This document shows positions 1 through 8,061 of a stretch of 41,728 nt of DNA, piece by piece. The stretch lies in assembly GCA_002689385.1 (NCBI GenBank), contig NZFX01000028.1, forward strand, positions 1 to 41,728. The letters run 5' to 3'. Within the stretch, counting starts at the first letter, position 1, and every line of letters starts with the position of its first letter. The notes under the pieces were generated by a model that worked only from the letters and a program-made list of their open reading frames with translations, had not been told where the DNA came from and did not search any database. The translations under genes were made by a program, and so were the position numbers. This DNA is from Phycisphaerae bacterium (GTDB lineage: Bacteria > Planctomycetota > Phycisphaerae > Phycisphaerales > SM1A02).

Positions 1-393
1 ATCCTTTGGGTTATATCGAGCTTTATGAAGAAGTGTAGTAATGTAACTATCATAAAAAGCCGCTGCTTCCTCTTGTGTCATAGGCGTTATCTTCAACAAC
101 GCATCTTGCAATTTATGCAAATAGGCAAGGTTGTTTGGCTCTTTATTTGTAGCGCGCCCATACGACTTGTATGCCTTTCGGAACTCGCCGCTAGCCATGT
201 ATTCGTCCGCAATCGAAATGTTTCTGATTGCGCTCTTGAGATTCATATAGAACACGCCTGCAAGTGCGCCGCCGCCAATAATGGCTGCAACACAAAGAAT
301 TATTATAAGTTTTTTGTTTGCCCTGCTTCCTTTAGCAGGACTTTTTCGTGTCTTGTTCTTTTTATGGATTGACTTGTATTTTTTCTTTGCCAT
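1..393 (-). CDS. TPR-like membrane-anchored protein, N-terminal part (cut by window edge)
   Basis: An open frame of 131 codons starts at ATG 393-391 and runs off the left edge without a stop. The protein begins with a Lys/Arg-rich stretch (MAKKKYKS, then many K/R), followed by one hydrophobic helix at about residues 35-55. The remainder is helical and looks like the start of a tetratricopeptide repeat (ADEYMASGEFRKAYKSYGRA). This is a type II membrane topology with a repeat domain outside the cytoplasm. It lies 29 bases downstream of the exosortase gene on the same strand, so it is probably the third gene of the export operon. An AGGA element lies about 11 bases before the start. Function unknown; a scaffolding role in polysaccharide or exosortase processing is an inference from context. 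Confidence 0.75.
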   Translation of the reverse strand, partial: MAKKKYKSIHKKNKTRKSPAKGSRANKKLIIILCVAAIIGGGALAGVFYMNLKSAIRNISIADEYMASGEFRKAYKSYGRATNKEPNNLAYLHKLQDALLKITPMTQEEAAAFYDSYITTLLHKARYNPKD

Positions 394-422
394 GATCTCA
401 CGATTCCTAAGTAGGTATAGGG

Positions 423-2183
423 TTATTCAGTATCTTTTTCATCTACGACTTCTGCCCAATCAGGCAAACATCGCATTATTTCTGGTAGTGCGCTTGATAA
501 CAAATCAGAAGCGAGTTTATTAAATTGTTCCATCGTAAACTGGCTGCCCCCACGAGTAGTAAACTGAACCTTGCAATAGTATGCAAATTTTTCCGATGGA
601 TCAAATGCAATCATTCTGATTCTCTCTGGGTACGCTGTAGTTTTTCCATTTGCAACGAATAGATATCCTGCGAAAATATGTTCGTCACCTAACTTAGGAT
701 GACTAAACTCAGTTGAGCGTAACTCAAAATCTCCGATAGGAAGACGAATTGTTTCCGTTGATTCTCGAAGCGCATCCCAATGTTCAACCACAGGATAAGC
801 CACGCCGTCAAGTGTTTCGATTTCGTCTGTTCCCCACGCGGACATGTCAATCTTCATCGGAAGCGTAATGGGCTCTGCGGTCAGAGGGACATACCCGCCA
901 GCGACCATACATCTGTCTGGAACGTGAGGAACTGCATCCACTTGACCAGTGTAATACGCTAGGTGTAATTGCATCGGAGGATTTGATGTACCTTCCTTGG
1001 TGTATGCTCGTGTGAGATACAAATCTGTACCGAGAGCCTCAACACCAGAAGCGTCAAACCGTGCGTCCTCACCGATTCGTTTCCAATCACCGATCGCTGA
1101 TGGTAGCACTGAAAAATCTTTACGTGGATAAACAGGCACTTTCTTCAAATATACATTTAAAGCACCCACTCCAATCTGTAGAGCAACCGCTGAGACTGAA
1201 AGAATTACAACCGCTGTAACAAAACCACGTGTTGCAGAACCGTTGAATTGAACGGCTGGCAATTCTTCGTCTGCACCTGATTCCTCTTGGTCTTCTTCAA
1301 TGACAAGATTTTTTAGAATCCATACTATGCCAAGGTAAATCAAGAACGCAGGAATCAACCAAAGTGTGCCAACGAACGTATGGAAATCACCCGATGAAAA
1401 ACCACTGTCAGCAATACTTAGCAAACCGAGCGACATCACTCGAAGAATGTTTACAAACACCGCCGTTGGCAAAGCAAGCACAACCAGTGTGACTCGTTGC
1501 CAGAGGTGAGGCAATCCTGTGTATGCCATTGCTACCCCAAGTGCTAAAAATGCCATCAACATCCGCATTCCAGAACAAGCTTCTGCAATATTCAGGGGAT
1601 AGGAAACATCGTTATAAAAAATTTCAAGCGTGTTCCCCGCGCGAGTCACATCTAAACCCAAAAGCGTAAGACCATAGAAAGAACCCACAGAAGCTACATC
1701 TTGCAACTTGAACGTCACGATTTCCATAAAACGATCAGAAATAGATTGTCCAAAAACAAACAAGTACAACAAAGGGAACCAAAGATACCGCATGGAACGC
1801 CATCCAAACAGGTAAAGGAATATGCCTGCAATCGACATCGAAACGCCGAACCCCATCAAGTTATGGTGATGCAGAGCGGCGGGGCCGAGTGCACAAATTG
1901 AATACCAAACCAAACCAAGAACGAGAAGAAGAATGCCGGATTTTGCACGAGTAAAGGGTTGGCTGAGCAATTTTCCTCGACAAAGCCAAATGAAATAGCC
2001 CGAGATAAATGGAATGATGAGCGTGTGCCCCCAATCAGCTTGTTGCTGAATCGCAAACATGACTTGCCTTTGGAGAAAATCCCAAAATATCCATGCAAAC
2101 GCAACAAAAATGACTATTGACCAAAACAATAGTCTCTGAGGTTGGCAAACCTCGGCATTTTGCGTTTTTACTGTGCTAGACAT
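423..2183 (-). CDS. Exosortase (XrtA/EpsH-like) with fused C-terminal EpsI domain
   Basis: Multipass membrane transpeptidase of the exosortase family, expected to cut C-terminal sorting signals of exported proteins at the inner membrane. The first 300 residues hold about eight hydrophobic helices. The family catalytic residues are visible: Cys203 in EACSGMR, Arg248 in NILRV and His268 in DFHTFVG. After an acidic linker (about 293-310) and one more membrane helix, residues 340-570 form an EpsI-type soluble domain with the typical start VYPRKDFSVLPSAIGDWKR and a PDRCM motif. Length 586 agrees with exosortase-EpsI fusions. It lies 138 bases downstream of the Wza-like gene, so exopolysaccharide and sorting functions are probably linked. 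No protein with a recognisable PEP-CTERM-type tail occurs in this window, so its substrates are elsewhere. Confidence 0.93.
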   Translation of the reverse strand: MSSTVKTQNAEVCQPQRLLFWSIVIFVAFAWIFWDFLQRQVMFAIQQQADWGHTLIIPFISGYFIWLCRGKLLSQPFTRAKSGILLLVLGLVWYSICALGPAALHHHNLMGFGVSMSIAGIFLYLFGWRSMRYLWFPLLYLFVFGQSISDRFMEIVTFKLQDVASVGSFYGLTLLGLDVTRAGNTLEIFYNDVSYPLNIAEACSGMRMLMAFLALGVAMAYTGLPHLWQRVTLVVLALPTAVFVNILRVMSLGLLSIADSGFSSGDFHTFVGTLWLIPAFLIYLGIVWILKNLVIEEDQEESGADEELPAVQFNGSATRGFVTAVVILSVSAVALQIGVGALNVYLKKVPVYPRKDFSVLPSAIGDWKRIGEDARFDASGVEALGTDLYLTRAYTKEGTSNPPMQLHLAYYTGQVDAVPHVPDRCMVAGGYVPLTAEPITLPMKIDMSAWGTDEIETLDGVAYPVVEHWDALRESTETIRLPIGDFELRSTEFSHPKLGDEHIFAGYLFVANGKTTAYPERIRMIAFDPSEKFAYYCKVQFTTRGGSQFTMEQFNKLASDLLSSALPEIMRCLPDWAEVVDEKDTE

Positions 2184-2321
2184 GGTTCTCTATAATCGGT
2201 CATGATTCACGTGCTCTCTATACTAAAAATGAGCATTCTCTCTTGCTCACCATAGGCCTGAACAATACGCCAAAACCTCTAAGATTGTTCAGTAAATCAC
2301 GATTCTTCTGAGTCACGCGTT

Positions 2322-4007
2322 TTATGGAGGGCTTCCAAAGACATCATTGCCAAAGTTGCGATCAAGAAGGAATCCAAAACCATATGTGGCTCTAAACCCG
2401 TTTCTGATAATCGCCATTGGGGTTGCACCCCAAGTTGTACCAATACTTATATGGTCATTTGGTTTTAAGAAAATGTCAGGCTCTGTGCGCTGAAGAATCG
2501 CCGCATAATTAAGCGTGACGGTTGCTTGCACATCTCCAAAACGCCGAGTCAGGCTCACCTTTTCTGGGACCGCAATGGGGCCCAAGTCACCAGCAGACGT
2601 AATGAACTCAGAAAGTGTAATTTTTTCGCCCGACCGTGGGTAATCATACACGCCTGGGCGACCAATCTCGCCGCGAATATAGAGGTTGCCCCGTGGAACT
2701 TCTTCTACATACACTCTGTCTTTAGGACGGATAACGATGTTATAAGAACTGTCACCCTCTCTAAGAAGCTGCCATGGGATTCGTATGATTCGTTCAAGTA
2801 CTGCGGGGCCAGCCGTTGATCCATCTAGTGCTGTTTCTTTCTTTTCAATCGTCTTGCTTGTTGAATTCACGCTGACGGGTACCCACGAGTCACTTTCTGG
2901 AACATAAATGAATGCAGAGCCCGTTGGAGCAGAAGTTTCGGGTGCAATGAGTTCATCCACATCGACTGGCAACTTTGCTCGCTGATATGGTTGCGGACCC
3001 GCATTTCTAGCGGGAACAAGATCATCTATATCAATCAACTCGGGGCTACCCGTTTGAATGATACCTGGCGAAACGTTGTGATTTGCGCTTGTTGCACTAT
3101 CACCAATATCAAGTTGATTAATAAGATCGTCTATGCTTGCATCGCTTGGGCTTGAATCAGCCGTCGGCACTTGCGAGCTATCTTCACGAGGCATCCCATC
3201 CGTTTCACCGACGTTCAACTGTTGAATAAGATCTTCAATAGTTGTTTTTGGTGCCTGCGATGAGTCGTTGGGCGATTCTTTCGGCGGGAGTTGAATTGAG
3301 CCGCCAATATTCCTTGCTGCGTTGTCTTTGTTCCATGATGGCAAAACGGTGTCACTAATTTCGAGTTGCCGAATAACATAGATATCTTGTGTCGATAGTG
3401 GAACACCGCCGGCGAGCGCAAGCACTTCCACAAGGCGCAAGTCGGGGTTGTGTAAAGTAAATACTCCCCAGCGTGCAAGCCCGCCATAGACGGTGTACGT
3501 CAATGCTGTTTGGTCAACAACATCGAGCTGTGCACTCGGGTGTGTCATGACCTTCTTGCCAAGCTCGCGGATAATTAAATCTTGTGCACTTTGTACAGTT
3601 AAACCCGCAACAAGCACGTCGCCTAGTTCCGGGACACGAAAATAGCCTGTAATGTCCACACGGCGAGTAACTGGATGATGTTGGTTGGTTTGATACAAAC
3701 CAAATATTTTTAATTCAAGGATATCACCGGGGTTTATTCTGTACGCCAAGTCTGATGGCATCAAGTCTAACTGCGTGACCTTCGAATATTTTGGCCAAGC
3801 TTCCGGCTCTTCAATAATGTCAATTCGGTCCAGAATTGGAATGGTGGTTGGTGTCGGCTTGTAATAGCCCTGTGCACCCGGGTCGCCCATCCACGCATTC
3901 GAATTGCAGCCGAGTTGCGCAAAACTTACAAAAATCGCAAGGCAAATGCCCAGGAGTGTCTTTGCGCAACATGTTACTTTTATCTTTTTCCAGTCAATCA
4001 AGGTCAT
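2322..4007 (-). CDS. Polysaccharide biosynthesis/export lipoprotein (Wza-like, SLBB domains)
   Basis: Outer-membrane polysaccharide export protein. The signal peptide ends in a lipobox (QLGC, Cys34). A Poly_export domain starts near residue 88 (YRINPGDILELKIFGL) and is followed by a first SLBB-like segment (about 170-215). Residues about 225-375 are a low-complexity, disordered-looking insertion that repeats a short acidic motif (IEDLIQQLNVG, IDDLINQLDIG, IDDLV, VDELI). A second SLBB segment covers about 434-520 (LYIRGEIGRPGVYDY). At 561 residues it is longer than Wza (about 380), mainly because of this insertion. It is the first gene of the minus-strand operon with the exosortase. A purine-rich AAGAAGG lies immediately before the start, closer than an ideal Shine-Dalgarno sequence. 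Confidence 0.9.
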   Translation of the reverse strand: MTLIDWKKIKVTCCAKTLLGICLAIFVSFAQLGCNSNAWMGDPGAQGYYKPTPTTIPILDRIDIIEEPEAWPKYSKVTQLDLMPSDLAYRINPGDILELKIFGLYQTNQHHPVTRRVDITGYFRVPELGDVLVAGLTVQSAQDLIIRELGKKVMTHPSAQLDVVDQTALTYTVYGGLARWGVFTLHNPDLRLVEVLALAGGVPLSTQDIYVIRQLEISDTVLPSWNKDNAARNIGGSIQLPPKESPNDSSQAPKTTIEDLIQQLNVGETDGMPREDSSQVPTADSSPSDASIDDLINQLDIGDSATSANHNVSPGIIQTGSPELIDIDDLVPARNAGPQPYQRAKLPVDVDELIAPETSAPTGSAFIYVPESDSWVPVSVNSTSKTIEKKETALDGSTAGPAVLERIIRIPWQLLREGDSSYNIVIRPKDRVYVEEVPRGNLYIRGEIGRPGVYDYPRSGEKITLSEFITSAGDLGPIAVPEKVSLTRRFGDVQATVTLNYAAILQRTEPDIFLKPNDHISIGTTWGATPMAIIRNGFRATYGFGFLLDRNFGNDVFGSPP

Positions 4008-4134
4008 ACCTTCTTGTGTTCAATAATCCAACTTACAGCCCCCACATGAGTGATATGCGGGATGGTATCGGACTTCATCGACTGATGCACAGTACAAAGT
4101 TGAGCGATTACCTTTATGCTCAGTTTGATAGAAT

Positions 4135-5145
4135 ATGGAAGTTATGAATAAATCTTCTCCATCTTCTCCCAGGCACCCCAAACCACTCGGTGGTGATACG
4201 GCTCGCCATACAAGAAGTTCACTCGTTGTTGACTTGAGTTCGCAAGTACTCAATAACGATGATGGATCGCAATCATTAATGATGCAAAAGAAGCCCTCTT
4301 GGATCCGTGCTCAAATTCCTGGCGGTGACGCGTATGTCGCAATGCGCGAAAATATGGAAAAACACAACCTAAACACGGTTTGCCAAGAAGCCTCCTGCCC
4401 AAACATTGGTGACTGCTGGACTCGAGGCACTGCAACAATCATGATCCTTGGTGATACATGCACTCGCTCTTGCGGTTTCTGCAATGTAAAAACCGGTCGG
4501 CCCAAGGCGCCCGACTACGACGAGCCATTAAATGTTGGTAAATCAATTGCATTAATGGGATTACGCCATATTGTCATAACGTGTGTTGATCGGGATGATT
4601 TGCCTGACGGCGGTGCACATATTTGGGCAGAAACCATCCAGGCAGTGCATACAATGGCGCCAGAAACATCTGTGGAAGCGCTTATTGGCGATTTAAAGGG
4701 TGACGCAGGTGATTTAGCCACCATAATTCAATCAAAACCCGAAATACTTGCGCATAACCTTGAAACCGTTCCTCGAATGCACGGCGCTGTCCGCCCACAA
4801 GCAACTTATGACCGCTCAATGGAGGTGCTTCAGCGTATATCCGAGGCGGGGCTTGTGACTAAAACCGGAATCATGGTTGGTATTGGCGAAACCGATGAGG
4901 AAGTGGTCACCATGCTCGCAGATATTAGAGCAAAAACGAATACTGAAATTATTACTATTGGCCAATACCTTCAGCCGAGCAGAAACCACCTGCCTATCGA
5001 TCGCTGGGTACACCCTGATATCTTTGCAATGTACAAAAAAGAAGGCATTAAACTTGGTTTTCGTGTTGTGGAATCAGGCCCCTTAGTCAGAAGTTCTTAC
5101 CATGCGGAAGAGCAGGTAAGAGCATTTGAACAAAATCGTAATTAA
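4135..5145 (+). CDS. lipA: Lipoyl synthase
   Basis: Radical SAM enzyme that inserts two sulfurs into octanoyl groups on carrier domains of 2-oxoacid dehydrogenases and the glycine cleavage system. Both cluster motifs are present: the auxiliary [4Fe-4S] motif CQEASCPNIGDCW (about residues 80-92) and the radical SAM motif CTRSCGFC (about 107-114). The conserved C-terminal RSSYHAEEQ is also present. The 336-residue length is slightly above E. coli LipA (321) because of a variable N-terminal tail of about 50 residues before KPSWIRAQIPGG. The start is uncertain: ATG 4135 and ATG 4144 are both possible, and neither has a strong ribosome site. It diverges from the Wza-like gene across 127 bases. No lipB is seen nearby. 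Confidence 0.97.
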   Translation: MEVMNKSSPSSPRHPKPLGGDTARHTRSSLVVDLSSQVLNNDDGSQSLMMQKKPSWIRAQIPGGDAYVAMRENMEKHNLNTVCQEASCPNIGDCWTRGTATIMILGDTCTRSCGFCNVKTGRPKAPDYDEPLNVGKSIALMGLRHIVITCVDRDDLPDGGAHIWAETIQAVHTMAPETSVEALIGDLKGDAGDLATIIQSKPEILAHNLETVPRMHGAVRPQATYDRSMEVLQRISEAGLVTKTGIMVGIGETDEEVVTMLADIRAKTNTEIITIGQYLQPSRNHLPIDRWVHPDIFAMYKKEGIKLGFRVVESGPLVRSSYHAEEQVRAFEQNRN

Positions 5146-5195
5146 TTCTATTACAAGTAGTTAAGTCGCCTCTGAAACAGGTCGATTCCTATTTT

Positions 5196-5519
5196 ATGAT
5201 TCACGATTCAAACATCAGCCCTAGCAATTCCACCGCAAACGATAACCGTCGAGATAAAACGAGAACGCAATACAGCGGCGAAGCTGTCCTGCGGTGGAGT
5301 CACGATTTTGACACCCCAGTCAGGTACCGTGTTGTTGATCGGAGCGAAGGCGGAATGCGCATAGTTTCCCAATTTCCTCTTTCTGAGGGCATGACAGGCA
5401 TTATTACTCGCTATTTACCCGAAGGCACTGCCGTCCACCAGCCAATGATGGTTGCCTGGAGCAGCAATACCGCTGATGATGATGGCTACCATTGCGGTAT
5501 ATGGTTCTTCGGTAGTTAA
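5196..5519 (+). CDS. PilZ domain protein (probable c-di-GMP effector)
   Basis: A small 107-residue protein consisting almost only of a PilZ domain. Both c-di-GMP contact motifs are visible: an RxxxR element (RDKTR, about residues 20-24) and the D-x-S-x-x-G element (DRSEGGM, about 50-56). The rest has the beta-strand pattern of PilZ and ends with a GIWF strand. An N-terminal tail of about 17 Ser/Asn-rich residues precedes it. It lies 50 bases after lipA on the same strand and close to the export genes. PilZ proteins often control exopolysaccharide or motility machinery; a link to the Wza-like operon is inference. No clear Shine-Dalgarno sequence precedes ATG 5196. Confidence 0.85.
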   Translation: MIHDSNISPSNSTANDNRRDKTRTQYSGEAVLRWSHDFDTPVRYRVVDRSEGGMRIVSQFPLSEGMTGIITRYLPEGTAVHQPMMVAWSSNTADDDGYHCGIWFFGS

Positions 5520-5553
5520 CATGTACACAATTTTACGTCACCCGAGACCTAAG

Positions 5554-5568
5554 TAATTCCTCAGAGAC
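5554..5568 (+). repeat. 15-base dispersed repeat, copy 1 (second copy at 30764-30778)
   Basis: The sequence TAATTCCTCAGAGAC occurs identically here and at 30764-30778. Both copies follow a plus-strand gene: 34 bases after the PilZ stop here, and overlapping the TAA stop of the antiporter-like gene there. In both places CAGAGAC or AGAGAC is followed downstream by an inverted GTCTCT (5638-5643 and 30798-30803). This may be the end of a small repeated element, but the similarity does not extend visibly further. Confidence 0.4.
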
Positions 5569-5649
5569 TTTATCTGGTTTTTTGATCGGGCAACCCTGTA
5601 TTATCAAAGTAGATAAAAACAAATGATGCACATAATCGTCTCTGGGGAA

Positions 5650-5665
5650 CGTTTAGCTCTAAACG
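5650..5665. repeat. Short inverted repeat (7-base arms, 2-base centre)
   Basis: CGTTTAG and CTAAACG flank a central CT. It directly abuts the longer hairpin at 5666-5698, so the two palindromes sit back to back. Confidence 0.55.
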
Positions 5666-5698
5666 CCGCAAGCCCACGCTTGAGGCGTGGGCTTGCGG
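5666..5698. repeat. Perfect 14-bp stem-loop (REP-like palindrome)
   Basis: Left arm 5666-5679 (CCGCAAGCCCACGC) pairs perfectly with 5685-5698 (GCGTGGGCTTGCGG) around a TTGAG loop. No T-run follows closely on either strand (a 27-base purine tract intervenes on the plus strand), so a simple intrinsic terminator is unlikely. The form is that of a REP-type extragenic palindrome. Confidence 0.75.
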
Positions 5699-5737
5699 GG
5701 GAGAGAAGAAAGAAAGAGAGAAGAGTTTTTTAGTAAG

Positions 5738-5755
5738 GGTGGCTTCCGTGCCACC
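5738..5755. repeat. Short hairpin (GGTGGC / GCCACC)
   Basis: Six-base arms GGTGGC (5738-5743) and GCCACC (5750-5755) flank a TTCCGT loop. It is the third palindrome of the cluster upstream of the sigma region 4-like gene. Confidence 0.45.
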
Positions 5756-5861
5756 AACTAGACAACTCTGCCAAATGGTGATCTTTTCATTCTTTCTCAA
5801 TTTTTTTACATTTTGTTTTTTTTGAATGAAACTGAAGCGAGTACCCCTTATCAACTATAGA

Positions 5862-5878
5862 CCCAGCGGAGTGCTGGG
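5862..5878. repeat. Short hairpin (CCCAGC / GCTGGG) upstream of 5904 gene
   Basis: Six-base arms 5862-5867 and 5873-5878 flank a GGAGT loop. The GC-GGAG-GC core resembles the apex of the hairpin at 28212-28256. It lies 25 bases before the start of the next gene, within its likely leader. Confidence 0.45.
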
Positions 5879-5903
5879 CTCATAACAAGACAGGAAGTCG
5901 CCC

Positions 5904-6215
5904 ATGATCGCCGACACATCACCAATTGGCCATATTGGACCAAAATCGTTACCCACGAACAAAACAAATAACCTCAGGTTGCAAACCGACCAGTTCAACG
6001 ACAAACTTGGAACATTTTTTTCCAACCTGTCATGGACTGACCGGCAAGTACTCGCATTGCATTTCGCAGAACGCCTTTCACCTTGGGAAATTCATGTAGT
6101 GCTCAATATGTCTATGAGCGATGTACTTTGCAGGATTCAAAACTTGCAAAAAATCGCACGTCAATCCATGCGTGGATCACGCCGCCCTACTACTCCAGAG
6201 CTCTCGCTGAAATAA
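5904..6215 (+). CDS. Orphan sigma-70 region 4-like DNA-binding protein
   Basis: A 103-residue protein whose residues about 45-90 look like a stand-alone sigma region 4 helix-turn-helix: LSWTDRQVLALHFAERLSPW, then EIHVVLNMSMSDVLCRIQNL. The first 35 residues are polar and variable. No region 2 or 3 is present, so it is not a complete sigma factor. It could act as an adaptor or transcription regulator. A good Shine-Dalgarno sequence (AGGAAG) lies 7 bases before ATG 5904. The last 55 bases overlap the end of the convergent CLC gene. The family assignment rests on pattern only; a LuxR-type helix-turn-helix is the main alternative. Confidence 0.6.
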   Translation: MIADTSPIGHIGPKSLPTNKTNNLRLQTDQFNDKLGTFFSNLSWTDRQVLALHFAERLSPWEIHVVLNMSMSDVLCRIQNLQKIARQSMRGSRRPTTPELSLK

Positions 6216-7477
6216 CTGCTCGCTAAAGCGACGTAAATTGAGCAAGTACAAATCCGTTTTGAAATGGCAAACGCAATAAGTGCACCCGCCAACATAGGTA
6301 ACGTTGCATGCACATTATTTGTCATTTCCACCATTATGATGACCGCCGTCACTGGGCTTTGCACTACGCCTGCAAAAAAACACGCCATTGCAACCATCAT
6401 GATTAATTTTTGATCAACGCCTGCACCCCATTCAAATTGATGTGCCATGTTTGCAATCCATTGACCAAAACCGGCTCCAGCTGAAAGCGAAGGGTCAAAT
6501 AAACCGCCCGGTATTCCACTTAGTAATGTGAGTGCTGTAGCAACTAAGCGAAGAGGTGCGTAATACCAATCCGACTGCTCTGAATGCATGAGCATACCTT
6601 GCGCTTCTAAAAAACCCGTGCCAAGTGTTTGTCCAGAAGACAACCAGCCGAGAAAACCAATCGAAAGGCCAATCAACATCGGCACAAGAATTGGACGCCG
6701 AAACATGACGCGCATGACTTGTGGATACACGCGCACGATAAAGTGCGAGAAAACTCCGCCGAGTAGCCCCATGCAAATTGCGACCAAGGGAACAAGTGCC
6801 CAGTCAACGTTCGAAACTTTCTGGATATATACATCACCATAAAACCAGTAATTACCAAACAAACCAATGCAAACACAGCAAGCAACCAGCACTGTTGCAA
6901 TCAGAACAGAAAGGTTGCGCTTGTCAAAGGTTCTTCCTATCTCCTCAATTGAAAACACAATGCCAGCAAGCGGAGCGTTAAATGCCGCGGCAATGCCTGC
7001 GGCGCCCCCGGCAATGATGAGCCCGCGTTGAGCCAAATGATGGGGAATTGCAACGAGTTTTCGCAAGTAAAACATGATGCATGCAGCAGCCTGCACCGTC
7101 GGCCCTTCCCTTCCCATTGAAGCACCACTAAAAAGAGCCACCGTTGTAAGCAAAATCTTTCCAAACAAAATTTTCGGCGACAACAAATTTTCTTTTTGAT
7201 ATTCATCCTCTATTTGCAACGATGCAATTGTTTGAGGAATTCCAGTACCTTCCGTCCCTTGAAAAAATCGAACTCGTAACAAGGTAATTGCAGTTAAACC
7301 GATTGCAGGCAACAAAAATACAATCCATGCCATTCGTTGCATAAGGAATGCACGCGCCTGTTCCGATTGCTCGCCAGCGAACGCAAAGTAGTAAGCAATA
7401 AGCCCAACGAAGAACGCGCCTGCTAGTACACCCAACCACCCAACAAAAGAAAGATGTTTATTCGTTGCGCAATTCAT
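6161..7477 (-). CDS. CLC-type chloride/proton antiporter
   Basis: A 438-residue membrane protein of the CLC family that moves anions across the inner membrane. Signature motifs are in order: GTGIPQ (77-82, canonical GSGIP), GREGP (122-126, gating Glu124), a FSIEEI segment whose second Glu corresponds to the proton glutamate of E. coli ClcA (Glu203), and GGLFDPSL. Both glutamates point to H+-coupled exchange. The filter is not standard: Ser107 of ClcA is Thr here, and Tyr445 (in EMTDNY) is Val (EMTNNV). The start ATG 7477 is 3 bases after the stop of the HdeD-like gene, so the two are probably translationally coupled. No CBS domains are present. Confidence 0.93.
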   Translation of the reverse strand: MNCATNKHLSFVGWLGVLAGAFFVGLIAYYFAFAGEQSEQARAFLMQRMAWIVFLLPAIGLTAITLLRVRFFQGTEGTGIPQTIASLQIEDEYQKENLLSPKILFGKILLTTVALFSGASMGREGPTVQAAACIMFYLRKLVAIPHHLAQRGLIIAGGAAGIAAAFNAPLAGIVFSIEEIGRTFDKRNLSVLIATVLVACCVCIGLFGNYWFYGDVYIQKVSNVDWALVPLVAICMGLLGGVFSHFIVRVYPQVMRVMFRRPILVPMLIGLSIGFLGWLSSGQTLGTGFLEAQGMLMHSEQSDWYYAPLRLVATALTLLSGIPGGLFDPSLSAGAGFGQWIANMAHQFEWGAGVDQKLIMMVAMACFFAGVVQSPVTAVIIMVEMTNNVHATLPMLAGALIAFAISKRICTCSIYVALASSYFSESSGVVGRRDPRMD

Positions 7478-7480
7478 GCA

Positions 7481-8011
7481 TCAATGCGCTGGCGCATGGC
7501 GGAAAAACCAACCCAACGAAAACAAGTATGAACCACTAAGGAGAAAATTTATTCCCAAAAGCAATCCAATAATTTCAAACGATGTCGGCCATGAAGTGAG
7601 CATTATGACTCCGAGCATTATTCCAAGGACACCACTAAAGAAGGCCATGCCCCAGTGGTTGGAGTTTCCCCCTAATGACCGAAGCGCCATCGAAGCAGAA
7701 ATTTCTGTAAAGCCTGTAAGTAAAAAGAAAATTGCCAAAATAATAGTAATCGTTGCAAGCGCTGGTGCTGGTAATAAAAGGAAAATCATGCCGAAGATTA
7801 ACGCAACTAAACCACCTCCGAGAGAAGCAGGTTTTCGAGGCCCCGCCTGGGAAGTAATGCCCCCGAATAATGCAATGCCGCCGACAAACAATAGAAGCCA
7901 CCCTATGAGTGAAACTATCGCTTCAGCAGCGATGCCCGGTCGTGCAATTGCAAAAATACCCAGTGCAATGAGGACGGTGCCTTCAACGATAAACCATTTC
8001 CATCTATTCAT
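7481..8011 (-). CDS. HdeD family membrane protein (DUF308)
   Basis: A 176-residue protein with six predicted membrane helices in three hairpin-like repeats, typical of the HdeD/DUF308 family (start [20 protein letters not shown]). E. coli HdeD is linked to acid resistance; the molecular role of the family is unclear. I chose ATG 8011 rather than the longer frame to 8068, because the extra 19 residues are not family-like and would overlap the divergent threonine aldolase start. A TATTAT hexamer lies 8 bases before this ATG, consistent with a leaderless transcript. Coupling to a CLC antiporter suggests a shared acid or ion stress function (inference). Confidence 0.85.
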   Translation of the reverse strand: MNRWKWFIVEGTVLIALGIFAIARPGIAAEAIVSLIGWLLLFVGGIALFGGITSQAGPRKPASLGGGLVALIFGMIFLLLPAPALATITIILAIFFLLTGFTEISASMALRSLGGNSNHWGMAFFSGVLGIMLGVIMLTSWPTSFEIIGLLLGINFLLSGSYLFSLGWFFRHAPAH

Positions 8012-8061
8012 AGTAAACAATAATACACAGAACTCGCGCCATATGCATACAATCGGTATGT

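Larger units (their letters stand above)
5520..5903 (+). other. 384-base intergenic region rich in palindromes and homopurine tract
   Basis: No credible gene lies here; the one longer open frame on the minus strand (5570-5854) reads through the hairpins and has no family features. The region holds at least four short inverted repeats: 5650-5665, 5666-5698, 5738-5755 and 5862-5878. It also has a 29-base pure purine run at 5697-5725 followed by six T, and a T-rich stretch at 5799-5830. Near its left end is a 15-base sequence (5554-5568) found again at 30764-30778. It may be a hotspot for small mobile palindromes or the source of a structured transcript. The Shine-Dalgarno sequence (AGGAAG, 5891-5896) of the next gene lies at the right edge. 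Confidence 0.6.

Noticed and set aside
5666-5731. Intrinsic terminator made of the 14-bp hairpin and the later T6
   Set aside because: The T-run is separated from the stem by a 27-base purine tract, too far for rho-independent termination.
5570-5854. 94-codon open frame on the minus strand in the large intergenic region
   Set aside because: Reads through the palindromes and homopurine tract, giving a Phe/Ser/Lys-rich sequence without domain, and lacks a ribosome site.
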